Part shown: one piece after another, positions 48,340 through 59,044 of the stretch
Layout of the letters: every line of letters starts with the position of its first letter
Numbering within the stretch: position 1 is the stretch's first letter
Assembly (NCBI GenBank): GCA_030549495.1
Contig: JAUIRK010000121.1
Span: 186,001 to 250,000 of the forward strand
Length of the DNA stretch: 64,000 nt
DNA from: Nectonema munidae
Taxonomy: Eukaryota; Nematomorpha; Nectonematoida; Nectonematidae
Reading direction: 5' to 3'
The notes under the pieces: model-generated
The model's input: the letters and a program-made list of their open reading frames with translations, nothing else
Told to the model about the DNA's origin: nothing
Databases searched by the model: none
Position numbers and translations under genes: made by a program

Positions 48340-49130
48340 TTACATAAAATATATGTTTTTATACCAAATCAATCATGCTGTTTTCATTTCTGAACTCATT
48401 TTTTACATTTAGGATGTGAAAACACTTATAAGTGTTAATGAAATTTGCGGTTTACTTCTAAAAATTGTCTACAAAAACATTCATTCAAATTTTACAACTA
48501 AATATATGTTTTTATATCAAATCAACCATGCTAGTTTCAATTATGGACTCAATTTTTGCAGTTTGAATTTGAAAATACCTATAAGTGTCAATCAAATTTG
48601 CGTTTAGTTCTAAAAATTGTTTCCAAAAATATTGATCTAAATTTTACATGAAATATATGTTTTTATAGTTTTTCTGAACACCGTTTTCGCACATAAAGGT
48701 TTTACTGCTAGTGTCAATCAAATTTGCAGTTTATGTCTGAAAACTATATTCCAAAATATTCTCTCTAATTTTACATGAAATATATGTTTTTATGCCAATT
48801 CGACCATGATAATTTTTATTTCTGAAATCATTTTTTGTATTTAGATGTTTTAAATGTCTGAAAGTGTCAATCAAATGTTAGATTTACGTCTAATGTCTAC
48901 AGAAATATTTTCGAAATTTAAATAAAATATCTGTTTTTATGCCAAATGGAAGATGCTGGTTTCATTTTTGGACACAGGTTTGGCATTTATGGTTTTAAAA
49001 TATTTGAAAGTTTCAATCAGATTTGCGGTTTACTTCTAGATACTGTCTTCAAAAATATTTTCAAAAAAATAAAATATCTGTTTTATACCAAATCGACTAT
49101 GCTAATTTTATTTCTGTACTGGATTTTGGA
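48340..49130 (+). repeat. Left tandem array of the TTAA element, copy 2
   Basis: Five to six units of about 150 bp restart near 48,350, 48,500, 48,655, 48,775, 48,930 and 49,080. They share ATATGTTTTTATACCAAATC and GTGTTAATCAAATTTGCGGT with the copy 1 array. Units are noticeably diverged from each other. Confidence 0.75.
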
Positions 49131-50229
49131 TAATACGGTTAAAAAATATCTCGAAGTAGCAATTTAATTAGTAATGTATGCCTGAAAATCAGTTCTGTAA
49201 AAAAAATTTCAAAAAATCGCTGCATATTAGGTATATAGTAAAAATATACTTTTTTTTTGTATATTTTGGCTTATAATAATTTCTACAATCATCTTGAGTA
49301 TGAAATATTTATTTAAAAAAAAACAAAACGTATTATAAAATCTTTTATAAATTTGTATGAGAGAAGGAACCAATTTGAAAACTAATTGAAAAGAGAACAT
49401 GTGATCAAAACAAATAATTAAAAAAAAATATGTATCTTGACTAAATGGAAAATCTACCATGTTCTAATGAACTAGGAAGTGGTTTAATTATATAATATTA
49501 GGTGCGTCAAATAAGATTTTGACTGTGAAAAAGAAGTTCCTCTTTTACAAATGAAAAATATTTAAATCTATAGCTTATCATCTAGGATTACAATTAACAT
49601 TTAGCTAAGATGGGTAGGAAATCTGAAAATTTAGAATAGATCAGATTTTTCAAAAATGGCACAGATGCCAATATGTGAGAATTTAGTCATTATCAAGATA
49701 TTTTTAATTTAAATTGAATTTGTCCATCTTTTTCCTTTTGCGTCAAAGAGATTATTTTTTAGATGAAGAACGTGGACAACTTTTTGTAATTGAACAATGA
49801 ACATCACGAATGATTCATCAGAATAAAACCTTTGAAATGAGATTGGTTGACAAATATTCAGGCCTGATAATAAAATACACGATACTGATTAAAAAGTCTA
49901 AGATCACCAAGAAGATTCTTTAATCAGAATGCTTTGAGAGAGGAAAAAAGTAATTTTATCCTTATAAAAAAATTTTCGAACACACATTGAAGAATATAAA
50001 TTTCTAATGAAAAAAGAGCTACCAAGAAAGGATCATCATAGAATGAATAGCAAAATTACATACTGTAAATTATAATATGACGTAGAGACTACGAGCTGAT
50101 AACGAATTTGTAGCCAAAAAGATAGAGGTCCTATCGAGTTACATAAGTTACTGTAGAATGAAATATTTTGAGTGAATTAAACACCTAAAGTTGGTTTATT
50201 AAATAAATTAAGAAAATAATTACCAGAGA

Positions 50230-51170
50230 GAATATCACCACTGAATTACGCATGCTTAAAAATGGGTATATATGTGTAAAAAACATTATATAATTATTTA
50301 GATAAAAAGTTTCTTTTTTGAGATGAGCTGTCATATGTAAATCACTTTTTTAACAGGTTTGAATGATTTTAATGAAAAATGAATATCACCACTGAATTCA
50401 GCATGCTTGAAAATGGGTATATATGTGTAAAAAACATATAATTATTTTGATAAAAGGCTTTTTTGAGATGAGCTGTCACATTTAGATCATTTTTTTGACA
50501 GGTTCGATTGATTTTCATAAAAAATGAATATCACCACTAAATTCAGCATATTTGAAAATGGGTATACATGTGTAAAAAACTTTATATAATTATTTAGATA
50601 AAAAGTTCTTTTTTGAGATGAGCTGTCACATTTAGATCAATTTTTTGACAGGTTTGACTGATTTACATAAAAAATGAATATCACCACTGAATTCAGCATA
50701 TTTGAAAAAGGGTATACATGTGTAAAAAACTTTATATAATTATTTAGATAAAAAGTTTCTTTTTGAGATGAGCTGTCACATTTAGATCAATTTTTTGACA
50801 GGTTTGATTGATTTTCATAAAAAAATAAATATCACCAATGAATTCAGAATATTTGAAAATGGGTATACATGTGTAAAAAACTTTATATAATTATTTAGAT
50901 AAAAAGTTTCTTTTTGAGATGAGCTGTCACATTTAGATCAATTTTTTGACAGGTTTGATTGATTTTCATAAAAAAATAAATATCACCAATGAATTCAGAA
51001 TATTTGAAAATGGGTATATATGTTGTAAAAAACTTTATATAATTATTTAAATAAAAAGTTAATTTTTGAGATGAGCTGTCAAATATAAATCAATTTTTTG
51101 ACAGGTTTGATTGATTTTGATAAAAAATGGACATCATCACTTAATTCAGCATAGTTGAAATATATAACAT
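50230..51170 (+). repeat. Right tandem array of the TTAA element, copy 2
   Basis: Six units of about 150 bp have GAGATGAGCTGTCACATTTA at about 50,320, 50,465, 50,617, 50,767, 50,917 and 51,068. The fourth and fifth units are almost identical to each other, including the shared AATGAATTCAGAATATTTG variant. This points to local duplication within this copy. Confidence 0.85.
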
Positions 51171-51462
51171 TAAAAATATTTATAAAAACTTATTAATATC
51201 TGAGAAAAATAGGGGGCACTTTACGCCCCCAGCACTTGAGCGGACAAATTCAGCCCAGCACTAATAGGGTTAAAGTTTAAAGGGCTGCTTGAATTTAAAT
51301 TTTATCATCTTGTAAAAAATATTTCTTATCATTGAATTTTTAATTGATTCATTTGGACGAAATCAGAAGAAAAATGTAATAAAATCACTCCCAAAAAAAA
51401 GAAAAAAAAAACTTTTTAGATCTTTTAAACTTTTCAACTGAGAAAAGATTTTATTTTTTTAT

Positions 51463-51540
51463 ATATTTTGATCTCTAGAAGCATTTCCAATTTTTTAGAC
51501 ATTAAAACAAGTTTTTATATCCTTTCAAATAGTTGTCGAC
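51463..51540 (-). repeat. Right arm of the 75-bp inverted repeat
   Basis: Reverse complement of 47,735-47,810. Beyond the arm the right side runs 182 bp to the GGCGTGAC terminus, whereas the left side is separated from its terminus by the LINE relic. Confidence 0.8.
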
Positions 51541-51722
51541 ATATGTTTACTTTATATTTATATTTTTATAATGTTTATTTATATTGAAAAAAAATCTTTT
51601 AGAGATAAGAATTTTCGTTTTTTATCTTTTACTTAGAGCCTATTTATTTTTATTTTGATTCTTTTTGTTCAGAAACAATATTTGAAAAGAGTTTGGGTAA
51701 GTTTGGGTAAAAAGTCACGCCG

Positions 51723-51825
51723 CTAAAATACTCTCTCTTTCATGCCAAAGAAAAAGATGGTAAAATTGAATTCAAATTATAAAGCTTCTTAAATTTACTC
51801 ATCAGTTTTTACTCATGTCGTCATA
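51723..51825 (-). mobile_element. Older inverted copy of the TTAA element, second part
   Basis: Directly after the 9-bp-duplication element, CTCTCTTTCATGCCAAAG followed by AAAAAGATGGTAAAATTGAA continues the inverted alignment to copy 2 (complement of about 49,680-49,770). This is the other side of the broken old copy whose first part lies at 43,410-44,121. Confidence 0.7.
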
Positions 51826-51829
51826 CCAC

Positions 51830-52400
51830 GTTGCAAATTAATAAAGAGAAATAATCATTCCGTTTGGTTAATTTACGAATGATTATTCATATATCAAAAT
51901 CCATACGATTTATAAATAATAGTTTGTTGTCTGTCAACTGATCATTTCACACTGAGTGAGATTATGGCAAGAGATAATAATACACATAATTGAAAGTATC
52001 TACGTTTATGTTTTATAGCCATCATCATACCTCTAGTACGTTGGGCAATATTAGTATACTCTTTTTGACATTCTTAAAATGTAGAAATATTTGGAAAAAA
52101 TTGATCAGGTATTGGAGTTTAATATTTTAAATCCAAATTTGATGTATTAATATAAAATGTTAATAGACATTTGATGTATTAAGTAGCGACGTCAATATAG
52201 ATGGTTCTCTCTGCAAAAATATTTTAGTAAAAAAGAAATTATGAATTAGCTAGCTTTCACTTTCATTCTAATAAATACAAAAAACAGATTGGATTATGCG
52301 TAATTTAGAACACATTAAAAACTGGGCAATTTGCTCCTTTGATAGAATAGATATATTTTGGAAACAAGTTCGCTTTAATTTTACTCAGCTCTCGGCCTAC
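51830..52400. other. AT-rich spacer before the LINE
   Basis: No gene. Part of it may be 5' UTR or flank of the LINE that follows. Confidence 0.35.
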
Positions 52401-52401
52401 T

Positions 52402-52453
52402 AACAAAAGTTGTCTTTTGCTGAAGTAATAAGCAAGAAAAGTGATAAATCAAA
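52402..52453 (+). repeat. 52-bp duplicate of LINE ORF1 sequence
   Basis: The 52 bases from AACAAAAGTTGTCTTTTGCT onward are identical to 52,935-52,986 inside ORF1 of the adjacent LINE, in direct orientation and 533 bp apart. Sequence around it does not match, so this is a short, recent, isolated copy rather than a second element. Confidence 0.85.
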
Positions 52454-52624
52454 TGATTTTATAATTTCAATTATAAAATGGCTGATAAAATATATTTGGG
52501 ATTCTTAGCCTGGAAAGGTATCAGTTTCTTCAATTAATCCGATAAGTATTATCTTTAAATCTTTGAATTTACATTTTAATTTATACCTTTTGAGGTTTTG
52601 AATTTAATAATTGCTCGTTTATGA

Positions 52625-53704
52625 GTGAGGGTGAATATAACCTATAAGTGTTCTCAATGTTCTATTTTAACCGAAGAGATGATCCTATGTGATAATTGTT
52701 TTGAGTGGAAATGTTTTGATTGTCAAAATTTCAATAAAAGTTTTTTCAAAACACTTGATAAATTTAGCCAGCATGGTTTTCGTTGGCATTGCACCGAATG
52801 CAGAAATAAAAATCGAAGTTCGATTAAAGAGATTTTTGATATAGTAAAAGATTTGAAATCACAAATTGATGAACAAAACTCAATTATCAAAAAACTCAGT
52901 GAACAAGTTGAAGAGCTTAAAACACCTAGAGTTGAACAAAAGTTGTCTTTTGCTGAAGTAATAAGCAAGAAAAGTGATAAATCAAAAAAATTTTGTACCA
53001 AAAATTGTATAGTTGTGGAACCAAATCAAGAATTTTTATCTGGTAAAAAAAATGAGGCTGAAAAATTTCTGCATGAAAATATGAAGTCTAAATGTAATAT
53101 AAATAAAATTAAAGTTTTAAAATCCAAAAAGCTGTTAATTGAGGCTTCCTCTACAAAGTGCCGCAATAAAATCGAAGATGAATTGAAGGAAAAATTTAAG
53201 ACAACGCAACTTGAAAATATAGTTCCGAAATTAACCTTCAAAAGAGTTCCAAATTTCATAGAAATGAACGAAATAAATGAAAAAATATCATCACAAAATG
53301 ATATTAAAGTTGAAGATATTATTTCAGTAGAAAAATATAAGTTCAATTCCCATAAAGAACATTATGGAATTGATGTGGAATTTGATAAACAAGCTTTAAC
53401 TAAAGTGCTAAAAGCAGGTAAAGTATATATTGGATTTTCATCATATCCAATAATCCCTACTTTACCGCGTGTAAAGCAGTGTTCAAATTGTCTTAAACTA
53501 GGACACTTTAAAAGTTTATGTAAATCAAAAGCACAATATTGTTTTCTTTGTGGAGATAAAGATCATGAATACACGAATTGTTCTTCAGAAATAACAACTT
53601 GCAAAAATTGCAAAGATAAAGGAATGCAAGCTGATCATCACCCATTTTCAAAACAATGCCCTCTTAAGAAAAAAATATACGATAATTTGTTGATAAAAAA
53701 ATGA
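52625..53704 (+). CDS. LINE ORF1 (zinc-finger nucleic-acid binding protein)
   Basis: Open frame of 359 codons. Residues 9-60 form a Cys-rich PHD-like finger (CSQC, CDNC, CFDC, CTEC). About 65-95 is a heptad-rich coiled coil (IVKDLKSQIDEQNSIIKKL). Three knuckles close the protein: CSNCLKLGHFKSLC (286-299), CFLCGDKDHEYTNC (306-319), and CKNC...HHPFSKQC (326-345). In CR1/Jockey-group LINEs this protein coats the RNA and acts as a chaperone. The frame is intact. Its TGA stop directly touches the ATG of ORF2 (TGAATG), which suggests termination-reinitiation for ORF2. The start chosen is the first ATG of the open frame; the real 5' end of the element was not found. Confidence 0.8.
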   Translation: MRVNITYKCSQCSILTEEMILCDNCFEWKCFDCQNFNKSFFKTLDKFSQHGFRWHCTECRNKNRSSIKEIFDIVKDLKSQIDEQNSIIKKLSEQVEELKTPRVEQKLSFAEVISKKSDKSKKFCTKNCIVVEPNQEFLSGKKNEAEKFLHENMKSKCNINKIKVLKSKKLLIEASSTKCRNKIEDELKEKFKTTQLENIVPKLTFKRVPNFIEMNEINEKISSQNDIKVEDIISVEKYKFNSHKEHYGIDVEFDKQALTKVLKAGKVYIGFSSYPIIPTLPRVKQCSNCLKLGHFKSLCKSKAQYCFLCGDKDHEYTNCSSEITTCKNCKDKGMQADHHPFSKQCPLKKKIYDNLLIKK

Positions 53705-55519
53705 ATGAATTGGATATATTACTTTCTAATGGTTGACGAATCATTCGATTTAACAGATTTGCTTTTTGATAATTATGATAAAAGTTATGATGTTCATTTA
53801 CATAAATCTGATATTTTAAAATTAAATGAAGATAAGTCTTCTGATTTTTTCAATTTTAACATATTATCAATGAATGTTCAATCTATTCGAGCAAAATTCA
53901 ATCATATTGAATTAATGTTAAAACAATTAAAAAGAAACAATGTTTATATTGATGTCTTAGCCTTGCAAGAAACTTGGATGTTGGATGATATTACATATAA
54001 TATACCTGGTTACATGTTTTTTTCTCAACCGAAGAGAATTTCACAACATGGAGGCTTATGCTTTTTCGTTAAAGAACAGTATAAAGTTGACATTTTGGAT
54101 AGTGAATTTTCGTCAAATCTTTATGAAGTTTTTTCCATTAGCATAACTTCTGGTTTTTCAAATATTTTATCTTTTCACAATATTTACCGATTGCCTCTTT
54201 TTGGTAGCGATCATATGGATGAATTTTTTGAAAATTTTCAAACTCTTTTGATGAAAAACAAACACAATAATAACAGATCAATTATTTTTGGTGATTTTAA
54301 TATTAACCTCCTCGAATATAATAATAAGAATTATTCTTCCTTTTTTTTGAATTTGCTTATGCAACACCATTTCGTACCTTCAATCACCAAACCAACGAGA
54401 TACCAAGCATTTACATTGATAGATAATATATTTGTATCAAGTGAGAAAAAATTTAAGGGATACAATATACAAACATCCTTTTCAGACCATATTCCAATTT
54501 TTACAACCATTGAACATAGCTTTCGAAATCAATTGCATAAAAATGAGAAATCTCCCAGAGTCATATTTGATAAGAGTTTTTTTCAGAATCTATTACGTTC
54601 AATTTGTTGGTATTTTCCAAGTGAGTCTGATCCAGAAAATATGATTTACACAATTAATCATTGTTTAAGTTATTGTGCTAATCAAGCTAAAAAAGTACAA
54701 AAAACAAAAAATTTCAATAAGTATAAAGAAAAATTTGCTGAATGGGCAAATGAAGAATTATTGACTCTAATAAAGAAAAGGGATAAAGTATTTTTTAAAA
54801 TTAAAAGAACCCGTGAATATAAAATAAATTATGATTTAAAAAATCAACATGCTCACTTTTGTCAACAAGTAAAGCAGATGATGAGAAGTTTAAAAGAAAA
54901 ATTCTATGCACGATTGTTTGAAAACAAAAATAGCAAAGAAGTCTGGAAGAATATTAATAAATTGATTAAAAAGAATGAAGATTCATCTTTAATTCTAAAA
55001 GATAATTCTCAAATCATAAATGAACAAAATCTATGTGATTTCATAAATAATTCATTTATTAGCCGTGTACCTCAATCATCTTTTTCTGAAATGAAAAATT
55101 ACATTCCTTTTCAAAGTTTGAAGTTTAGACTTGAAGAAATCACTCTGGAGGAAGTGCTCATTGCCATTAAAAATTTGAAAAATAATAAAAGTGAAGATTT
55201 TTATGGAATTTCTTCTTATCACCTAAAACTTATTGAAAATGAAATAGCATATCCACTATTTTTAGCTTTTAATTCGTGCATGCAAAATTCACTCTTTCCA
55301 TCATGTCTCAAAATTAGTAAGTGCATACCTGTCTACAAAAAAAAAGGTGAGAGACACGACATCAACAATTATCGTCCAATCTCTTTGATTAGCATAATTT
55401 CAAAACTTTTTGAAAAAATTATTCTCAAGCAATTAATTCATCATTTTGATCAAAACAATCTCTTCAATTCAAAGCAGTTCGGTTTTAGGAAAAATTCTTC
55501 TACTACGTTTGCACATTAA
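53705..55519 (+). CDS. LINE ORF2, endonuclease and first part of reverse transcriptase
   Basis: Open frame of 604 codons. An apurinic endonuclease comes first: FNILSMNVQSIRAKF, LALQETW (catalytic Glu), ISQHGGLCFFVK, GDFNINLLE, FSDHIPIF. It is followed by a basic linker and the start of the reverse transcriptase (SKCIPVYKKKGERHDINNYR, PISLISIISKLFEKI, FNSKQFGFRKNSSTTFAH). The wording fits the CR1/Jockey group. The frame ends early at TAA 55,517-55,519, just after the STTxA block. The rest of the domain continues in another frame from about 55,556, so ORF2 is broken once here by a stop plus a frameshift within about 40 bp. Apart from this it is well preserved. Confidence 0.85.
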   Translation: MNWIYYFLMVDESFDLTDLLFDNYDKSYDVHLHKSDILKLNEDKSSDFFNFNILSMNVQSIRAKFNHIELMLKQLKRNNVYIDVLALQETWMLDDITYNIPGYMFFSQPKRISQHGGLCFFVKEQYKVDILDSEFSSNLYEVFSISITSGFSNILSFHNIYRLPLFGSDHMDEFFENFQTLLMKNKHNNNRSIIFGDFNINLLEYNNKNYSSFFLNLLMQHHFVPSITKPTRYQAFTLIDNIFVSSEKKFKGYNIQTSFSDHIPIFTTIEHSFRNQLHKNEKSPRVIFDKSFFQNLLRSICWYFPSESDPENMIYTINHCLSYCANQAKKVQKTKNFNKYKEKFAEWANEELLTLIKKRDKVFFKIKRTREYKINYDLKNQHAHFCQQVKQMMRSLKEKFYARLFENKNSKEVWKNINKLIKKNEDSSLILKDNSQIINEQNLCDFINNSFISRVPQSSFSEMKNYIPFQSLKFRLEEITLEEVLIAIKNLKNNKSEDFYGISSYHLKLIENEIAYPLFLAFNSCMQNSLFPSCLKISKCIPVYKKKGERHDINNYRPISLISIISKLFEKIILKQLIHHFDQNNLFNSKQFGFRKNSSTTFAH

Positions 55520-55555
55520 TTTTTCTTGACATCAATTTATGAATATCTTATTCTG

Positions 55556-56667
55556 GAGATGATATTTTAGCATTGTTCCTAGATTTATCAAAATGGTTCG
55601 ACTCAGTATCACATGAAAAACTTTTATTCAAGCTGGAAAAGTATGGATTTGATGAAAGAACTTTGAAATTTTTTAAATCATATTTGACATTCAGAAAACA
55701 AGCAGTGTTTGCGAATGATAGTTATTCAAATTTGATTCATGTATCCAGAGGAGTACCTCAGGGTTCTGTTTTGGGTCCCTTCCTTTTTTTAATTTATATT
55801 AATGACATATTTCAATCAAACGCTTCTTTAGAGTTTTTAGCTTTTGCTGATGATTTGACTATTCTTATACCTTATTCTTTTCTTCTAAATGTTTCTCTGG
55901 CTCAGAATAAAACAATTGAGTCTGTTTATAGAGAAAATGTCAATAAAATTTTTGGTTGGTGTACAGTGAATGAACTTGGAATTAATAACTCTAAAACTGT
56001 TCATATGTTTTTTTCTAAGAAAAATGCTCAGCCTACCTTCTTGAAAAATCTCAATTTGCATTTATCAGTATCTCATAATTATTTAGGTTTAATCTTGAGT
56101 GAAAAATTAAATTGCAATCTACACATTAAACACATTTGCACTAAAGTTAGTATTGTAATTGGTATTTTATATCGATTCAGATCACTTCCATCGAAAATTA
56201 AACTGGATATATATAGATCACTAGTTTTGCCTTATCTTTCCTATAGTTTGGTCAATTGGGGCTTTGTGAACCTCTCAAGTTTGCATACTCTTCAAAAAAA
56301 ATGCATAAGATTGGTATCCAATCTGACATTCCGAGCGCATACTCTTTCAATTTTTAAAAGTAACAACTTGCTCAATATAAAAGAAATTTATATCAAACAA
56401 CTTTGTATTGTGGCTTGGAAATTTTTTAATGGATATTTGCCTGTGGCAAGCAATTTTTTCACATTCAATCACGATTCAGAACGTTTTTCCCCAAGATATA
56501 TGTATAATTTGCAGATACCATCATATCGCTTGAAATCCACGCAGTCAAGTTTGAAGTTTCGTATAACTAAAATCTGGAATGAATATTTGCAAGATTTTCA
56601 AATTATGAATATTTCACTTTCAACATTGAAAAGACGCCTGAATGAATATTTATTGAAACAAGATTGA
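55556..56667 (+). CDS. LINE ORF2, second part of reverse transcriptase and C-terminus
   Basis: Homology resumes at GDDILALFLDLSKWFDSVS (about 55,556; the first ATG of this frame is 55,573). The catalytic blocks follow: LDLSKWFDSV (usually LDLSKAFD), GVPQGSVLGPFLFLIYIND, and FADD (91-94 counted from 55,573). Then come the thumb (HNYLGLILSEKLN) and a C-terminal tail with KSTQSSLKFRITKIWNEYL and LSTLKRRLNEYLLKQD. No RNase H domain is seen, in line with CR1/Jockey. The frame stops at 56,667. Confidence 0.85.
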
Positions 56668-56962
56668 ATCAATTTTGTGATGATTTAATATAATTTGATT
56701 TTTTTATTTAAATTTTTTTAATATCAATTTCATTTTTAACTATGTTTAATTGTTGATTTAACATTTATTTAACATTTATGAACAATTAAAAAAAATATTT
56801 TAATGTTTTTTTTAGTATTTCTGTTACGGTCTTCTGACCCTTGAAATACAAGCATATTCTCAAATGTGAAATTTTTTTTTATGAGATTATTTTATGCTAA
56901 TAAATCCTTCTTCTTCTTCTTCTTCTTCTTCTTCTTCTTCTTCTTCTTCTTCTTCTTCTTCT
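56668..56962 (+). mobile_element. LINE 3' UTR and (CTT)n tail
   Basis: After the ORF2 stop, an AT-rich 3' UTR runs to GCTAATAAAT (56,896-56,905) and directly into about 18 CTT units ending near 56,962. CR1-group LINEs often end in a short microsatellite instead of poly(A), so the CTT run is taken as the element's tail. A chance microsatellite next to the LINE is the alternative. A target duplication was not found. Confidence 0.6.
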
Positions 56963-56987
56963 ACTTTGTAATGTCTCTTTTGAAGTA

Positions 56988-57336
56988 CAGTAGACCCTCG
57001 TTAAGTCGAACTAGATGGGGGAGAAGGGTGTCCGACTATGCCGATTGTCCGACATAACAGATGGTCTACTATATATATATATGGTGGAAAAAAATATTTC
57101 AAATTGGACGAATTTATAGCCACAATAAGCTTTGGAATAAGGTCAAAATTTAGAATGTCCGCGATCTACCTATGGAGTAAAAAAATAAAACGGCTGCTTG
57201 TAAGCCAAAGGGACATTAAAAAGTCAATGAAAATGATCCCTTGTAAGCCTGTGAGGGCAAACATTTGTATTCTCGGTCACGGTCCGACTTATCCGATATC
57301 CGAGTTATCACGGTCCTAGTTAACGAGGGTCTACTG
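56988..57336. mobile_element. pogo/Tigger-type MITE with TA duplication
   Basis: CAGTAGACCCTCGTTAAG at 56,988 and CTTAACGAGGGTCTACTG-type right end (CGAGGGTCTACTG ending 57,336) are inverted repeats, with TA on both outer sides (56,986-56,987 and 57,337-57,338). The inner arms repeat GTCCGAC/TATCCGA phrases. At 349 bp it is non-coding. It lies 25 bp after the CTT tail of the LINE. Confidence 0.8.
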
Positions 57337-57339
57337 TAC

Positions 57340-58990
57340 TTTAAGTATTGTTTTAATTGGAACTAAGTGAAGTAAATGACTTTAAAGATAAGGCTCGATA
57401 GATATGATATAGGCGCTACGATTTGAGAATATTGTAATAAATGGTTGTCTTGATGAGCCGAATCTGTAGTTGACATTGCATCATAATTAATTCTTCAAAT
57501 TAAATTAATATTAGTTTTAGAACACTATTAAAAATATAAAGTTAATATCATGTTTATATAAATGAACTGTTCAGAGGTTTGCTTTAAATATTTAAGGTTG
57601 GAATGAATAAGATGCTAAGATCGCTAGATAGTCTATTGTTACGGAGTTATTTACTTTAATAAATCTTCTGATTATAAATTTTAAAGTTCTATTCTTAAAT
57701 TCCAAAAAAGATGATTGTCAAGATATCCGTAGCCTTCCTTAGTAACAGAGTCGCAATACATCAAGATTTATGTAGTTTGGACGACATAGTTTAATTTAGC
57801 CTTTTAAATTTGGAAAAGGCAGGCATGTGTTAGCAGAATAGCCGCTTTACCAAAAGAAGAATTTAGATATGTCTTCAAACATAACTTCTAGAAACCACCC
57901 TTAGTTGTATGATTAAAACAAGATTCTTGTAATATTACCAGTAATAGAAGCATTTTTCCTAGACAGAAGGTCTTGATTGATAAGATGTATTGACCAACTA
58001 CTCTGTGATTAAAATAAATTTCATTATTACATGTCTCCGTATAAATTCTACTTTTTAATATTTTTGTATGGTTAACACCTGACTCTAAATCAATGAGACT
58101 AGAATTTTTTTTATATTTTTTAGTTTTATTAAAGTAACTCTAATAAAATGGCTATGCTTATTTTAATTTTTTTTCAGGGGAAATTAATTCAATTTTAAAT
58201 ATATTTTCAAGTTTTCATAAAAATAGTTAAATAATAATTTTTGCAATCAGGCTTAAATACTCATTTTTATACATAAAAATCTTAATTAGATATTAAAATA
58301 AAATTAATGCACAATATATATTTTTTTCTCTTAATTATTTTTGAAATTTTTACAAAAAAATTTATAAAAATATATCAAGTTAAAAATGACAGTTTCGGAG
58401 ACAGAAAAATTGTATGGTTCCAGTTTCGGAGGAGAAATAATTTGGTCATTGGCTCCTGCACCAGCTCCTTCAACTTTTTTAATCATTAATAAAAAATGAT
58501 TAGCTATATTAATTACCTATATAATATCTAGAAACTAGATTATATAACTATATAATTGTTTTATTATATGCTTACAATTGATAAAGATTATCTACACTTT
58601 AATTTTCTTATATTTGTATATGCTTATCATTTTACAAGAGGCGTAACGTTCATAAAAGAGTGAGCATATGCAAAATATTACTAGCTTTATATTATATATG
58701 CATTGACAGAAAACCATCTTGAATATAAATACTAGATAAATGAAATCTATCTACCCGAACCCGCTTCTATGAAACTCCCATGAGATACAAAAATGTATAA
58801 ATTCTCCCTAGTCCAGCTCTCTAAGAAAGTTTCCCTTTCGGGCTTGGAAGCTGTATTTACTTCTTATTTCTAGATATATAATATTGATATACATATATTT
58901 CAACTTACGTATTATAAGAAAACTATACTGAAATATTACAGATGCAGAGAGGATTATATATTTTACATATTTGCATTGTTTAATAATAGC
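57340..58990. other. AT-rich stretch, nothing assigned
   Basis: No gene recognised. Short phrases GGTTCCAGTTTCGGAGGAG and TTGGCTCCTGCACCAGCTCC near 58,418-58,470 could be a decayed MITE end. Confidence 0.35.
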
Positions 58991-59044
58991 TTTCAAAGCC
59001 ATCTTCATTTGTATCATTACCAAACATGTCCCTTTCCTCTTGGG

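Larger units (their letters stand above)
47935..51269 (+). mobile_element. TTAA element with two 150-bp tandem arrays, copy 2
   Basis: It is flanked by TTAA at 47,931-47,934 and 51,270-51,273. The ends CCCTATTAGTGCTGG and CCAGCACTAATAGGG are perfect 15-bp inverted repeats. The left end continues into a hairpin (GGGGGCGTAAAACGCCCCC); the right has GGGGGCACTTTACGCCCCC. Parts: left array about 48,340-49,130, middle about 49,140-50,220, right array about 50,230-51,170. The middle is roughly 94% identical to copy 1 by eye. It lacks about 390 bp present in copy 1 at 36,630-37,020 and carries two fewer right-array units. It is the more complete copy at its termini. No transposase frame remains, so it needs one supplied in trans. 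Confidence 0.9.
44122..51722. mobile_element. TIR element with 9-bp duplication, hosting two other elements
   Basis: The left end GGGCGTGACTTTTTACCC (44,122) mirrors the right end (reverse complement CGGCGTGACTTTTTACCC, ending 51,722). The match continues through CAAACTCTTTTCAAA after a 10-bp repeat on the right. The flanks CTAAAAGAC (44,113-44,121) and CTAAAATAC (51,723-51,731) form a 9-bp duplication with one difference. The host sequence, an older TTAA-element copy, continues across it. Nine-bp duplications are typical of Mutator-like elements; no MuDR transposase was recognised. Of its 7.6 kb, 3.3 kb is TTAA element copy 2 and about 3 kb a minus-strand LINE relic, so its own sequence may be only about 1 kb. 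Confidence 0.65.
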
